NCBI GenBank assembly: GCA_049431945.1 | Contig: JBMTDJ010000105.1 | Coordinates: forward strand, 1 to 5,567 | Source: Mxb001 sp049431945 | Lineage (GTDB): Bacteria; Actinomycetota; Actinomycetes; S36-B12 | Length of the DNA: 5,567 nt | Direction: 5' to 3' | Shown: one piece after another, positions 4,551-5,567 of the stretch | Numbering within the stretch: position 1 is the first letter of the stretch | How the letters are laid out: every line of letters starts with the position of its first letter | The notes under the pieces: model-generated | What the model was told of the DNA's origin: nothing | Database searches by the model: none | The model's input: only the letters and a program-made list of their open reading frames with translations | Position numbers and translations under genes: made by a program

Positions 4551-5198
4551 TCAGTCCACCAGGCGCAGGACCGCGTCAAGTCCGTGAAAGCGCCCGCGGG
4601 TGCGCGGCAGGATGAACGTGCGAATGCCCAGGGCCGCCGCTCCCCCATCGTCCGTCCACGAGTCCCCCACCATCAAGGTGGCCTCGGCTGGGACGCCGAG
4701 CGCATCGAGCGCTGCAGCGAAGATCTGCGGCTGCGGCTTCACCGCTCCCACCTCGCACGACAAGATCACGGCGTCGGCCTCCAGGCCTTGCCGTGCCATC
4801 ACCGGGCGTATGTCCACGCCGACATTCGAGAGCACGGCCGTGCGCACGCCGCGCTCGCGCAGAGCCTCAAGCAGCGGAGCTGCGTCGTCGTAGGCCCACC
4901 ACATGTCGAGCATGACGTCGTACAGCGCATGCCTGAGCTCATCGTCGACGTGGCCGCGCATCACGTCGTGGAAGACCGCGGCGTGAGCCTCGGCCGAGTG
5001 ATCGCGCCCGCTGTCGGGATCGATCACGCGCGCGTGAGTCCAGATGTCATCGAGTCGCGCTATGGCACGTGCCCGCTCACCCGGGTCGAGTTCGACGCCG
5101 GAGCGCGCCATGCCGGCTGCCAGCCACTCGGTCGCATCGCCCTGATCGACCAGGGTCGAATGGAAGTCCAGCAGCACAGCCCGGATCGGCGCGGTCAC
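4551..5198 (-). CDS. HAD-superfamily hydrolase with His in motif I
   Basis: This 215-residue protein has the HAD Rossmann-like core with an alpha-helical cap at about residues 20-100. Motif I is LLDFHSTLVD, with nucleophile Asp11 and Thr15. Motif II is AVLSNVG (Ser124), motif III is GAVKPQPQIF (Lys154), and motif IV is GDSWTDD (178-184, Asp179 and Asp183/184 for magnesium). The usual second Asp of the DxDxT motif, which acts as general acid/base in phosphatases, is His13. Plain phosphatase activity is therefore uncertain; dehalogenases and some other HAD enzymes also replace this Asp. The substrate is unknown. The GTG start overlaps the upstream DUF167 stop (GTGA) and has GGAGG only 4 nt before it. 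The acyl-CoA dehydrogenase gene follows after 25 bp. HAD and ACAD domains are fused in human ACAD10, which suggests a shared pathway. Confidence 0.9.
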   Translation of the reverse strand: MTAPIRAVLLDFHSTLVDQGDATEWLAAGMARSGVELDPGERARAIARLDDIWTHARVIDPDSGRDHSAEAHAAVFHDVMRGHVDDELRHALYDVMLDMWWAYDDAAPLLEALRERGVRTAVLSNVGVDIRPVMARQGLEADAVILSCEVGAVKPQPQIFAAALDALGVPAEATLMVGDSWTDDGGAAALGIRTFILPRTRGRFHGLDAVLRLVD

Positions 5199-5479
5199 GT
5201 GGCCTCCAGCAACTCGGACCAGCGCTCGTCAACGTCGGCGTCGACGCGGACGACCTTCGTCCGACTCGTGTGCCCGCCCACGATCTCCACATCCGCGCGC
5301 CGCACGCCCAGCGCATCGGCGAGCGCAGCGACGACCGCGACATTTGCCCTGCCGTCGACCGCGGGAGCACTCACGGCGACCACGAGGGCGGGTGGCTCGC
5401 CGTAACCTCCCCCGACCCGAGTCCGAGAGGCCCCCGGCCTCACCCGCACCGAGTACGTCGGGCCGGAGTACGTCGACAC
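5195..5479 (-). CDS. DUF167 / UPF0235 (YggU-like) family protein
   Basis: This 94-residue small alpha/beta protein carries the family signatures: VRVRPGASRTRVGG (11-24), VSAPAVDGRAN (36-46), a helix ending ALADALGVRRADVEIV, and GHTSRTKVV (69-77). The length matches the family, which is about 75-110 residues. Its biochemical function is not established; structures are known, but no reaction. The GTG at 5479 is preceded by no Shine-Dalgarno sequence. TAGGCT on the same strand ends 6 nt before it, so a leaderless transcript is likely. It is the first gene of a minus-strand set and overlaps the HAD gene by 4 bp, implying co-expression, though this family occurs in many unrelated contexts and the link may only be positional. 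Confidence 0.88.
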   Translation of the reverse strand: MSTYSGPTYSVRVRPGASRTRVGGGYGEPPALVVAVSAPAVDGRANVAVVAALADALGVRRADVEIVGGHTSRTKVVRVDADVDERWSELLEAT

Positions 5480-5485
5480 GGGACG

Positions 5486-5506
5486 AGCCTAGGCCCCGGC
5501 TAGGCT
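5486..5506. promoter_or_regulatory. Divergent promoter region: 7-bp inverted repeat carrying two TAGGCT boxes
   Basis: AGCCTAG (5486-5492) and CTAGGCT (5500-5506) are perfect inverted repeats around the 7-nt spacer GCCCCGG. Each arm supplies a TANNNT -10-like TAGGCT: on the minus strand at 5491-5486, ending 6 nt before the DUF167 GTG, and on the plus strand at 5501-5506, about 30 nt before the downstream ATG. Neither has a recognisable -35. It may be two back-to-back promoters, an operator, or both. Confidence 0.45.
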
Positions 5507-5525
5507 TGCGCTTCGTCCCCGAGCC

Positions 5526-5530
5526 GGAGG
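5526..5530 (+). promoter_or_regulatory. Ribosome binding site of the right-edge gene
   Basis: GGAGG lies 6 nt before the ATG at 5537. This is the main evidence that the gene cut by the right edge is real. Confidence 0.7.
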
Positions 5531-5536
5531 TTCCCC

Positions 5537-5567
5537 ATGTATCGCCAGGTGTCGACGCAGGTCGACC
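5537..5567 (+). CDS. Start of an unidentified plus-strand gene (cut by window edge)
   Basis: Ten codons are visible (MYRQVSTQVD) before the window ends. A GGAGG at ideal spacing and a possible TAGGCT -10 at 5501-5506 support the start. The residues loosely recall the N-terminus of some actinobacterial isoleucyl-tRNA synthetases, which often run into a VDLPALE-type stretch, but ten residues cannot establish this and I offer it only as a guess. The gene is divergent from the DUF167 gene. Confidence 0.65.
   Translation, partial: MYRQVSTQVD

Noticed and set aside
3329..4615. 428-codon plus-strand ORF antisense to the acyl-CoA dehydrogenase gene
   Set aside because: Long antisense frames are common in GC-rich DNA; the translation is His/Arg/Val-rich with no motif, while the minus strand encodes an intact enzyme.
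4526..4648. 41-residue N-terminal extension of the acyl-CoA dehydrogenase
   Set aside because: It lies mainly in the HAD coding sequence in another frame, and a consensus AGGAGG precedes the ATG at 4525.
4524..5405. 293-codon plus-strand ORF over the HAD and DUF167 genes
   Set aside because: It is an antisense shadow with low-complexity composition and no domain; the minus-strand genes have all their family motifs.

Overview
The window is very GC-rich, with G or C at most third codon positions, frequent GTG starts, TANNNT-type -10 elements and apparently leaderless genes. Together with the protein families seen, this points to an actinobacterium (Actinomycetota). I cannot place it more precisely. 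It reads as ordinary chromosome: I see no mobile element, CRISPR array, tRNA or rRNA.

Left edge (1-295). The first 107 bases hold the N-terminus of a lysine/alanine/proline-rich, histone H1-like protein on the minus strand, made of imperfect KKAAP(V/A) repeats and cut by the window edge. A 188-bp divergent region follows. It carries a candidate minus-strand promoter, a GC hairpin in that gene's leader, and two perfect copies of the 12-bp palindrome CCGCATATGCGG exactly 31 bp apart, with a matching half-site another 31 bp upstream.

Molybdate operon (296-3292, plus strand). Four genes are linked by 4-bp stop/start overlaps: a small regulator joining a MerR/excisionase-type HTH to a Mop/TOBE oxyanion-binding domain, then modA (binding lipoprotein), modB (permease) and modC (ATPase with its own C-terminal TOBE domain). 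The likely logic is that ModABC imports molybdate (or tungstate) and the HTH-Mop protein senses it and controls transcription, plausibly through the palindromes. The regulator's start lies just after a TATGAT -10 box with no Shine-Dalgarno sequence, so its mRNA is probably leaderless.

Minus-strand operon (5479 down to 3293). A DUF167/UPF0235 protein overlaps a HAD-superfamily hydrolase by 4 bp. After 25 bp comes an acyl-CoA dehydrogenase of the ACAD10/ACAD11-like type. Human ACAD10 fuses a HAD domain to an ACAD domain, so the adjacency may be functional. The HAD protein has His in place of the usual second Asp of motif I. The acyl-CoA dehydrogenase stop codon abuts the modC stop codon (TGATCA, no spacer).

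Right edge (5480-5567). A 57-bp divergent spacer contains a perfect 7-bp inverted repeat that puts a TAGGCT -10-like box on each strand. A plus-strand gene then starts at 5537 with a good ribosome binding site, and only 10 codons are visible.

Nothing here proves a new system. The best leads are the phased palindrome array in front of the HTH-Mop regulator and the HAD plus ACAD pair.
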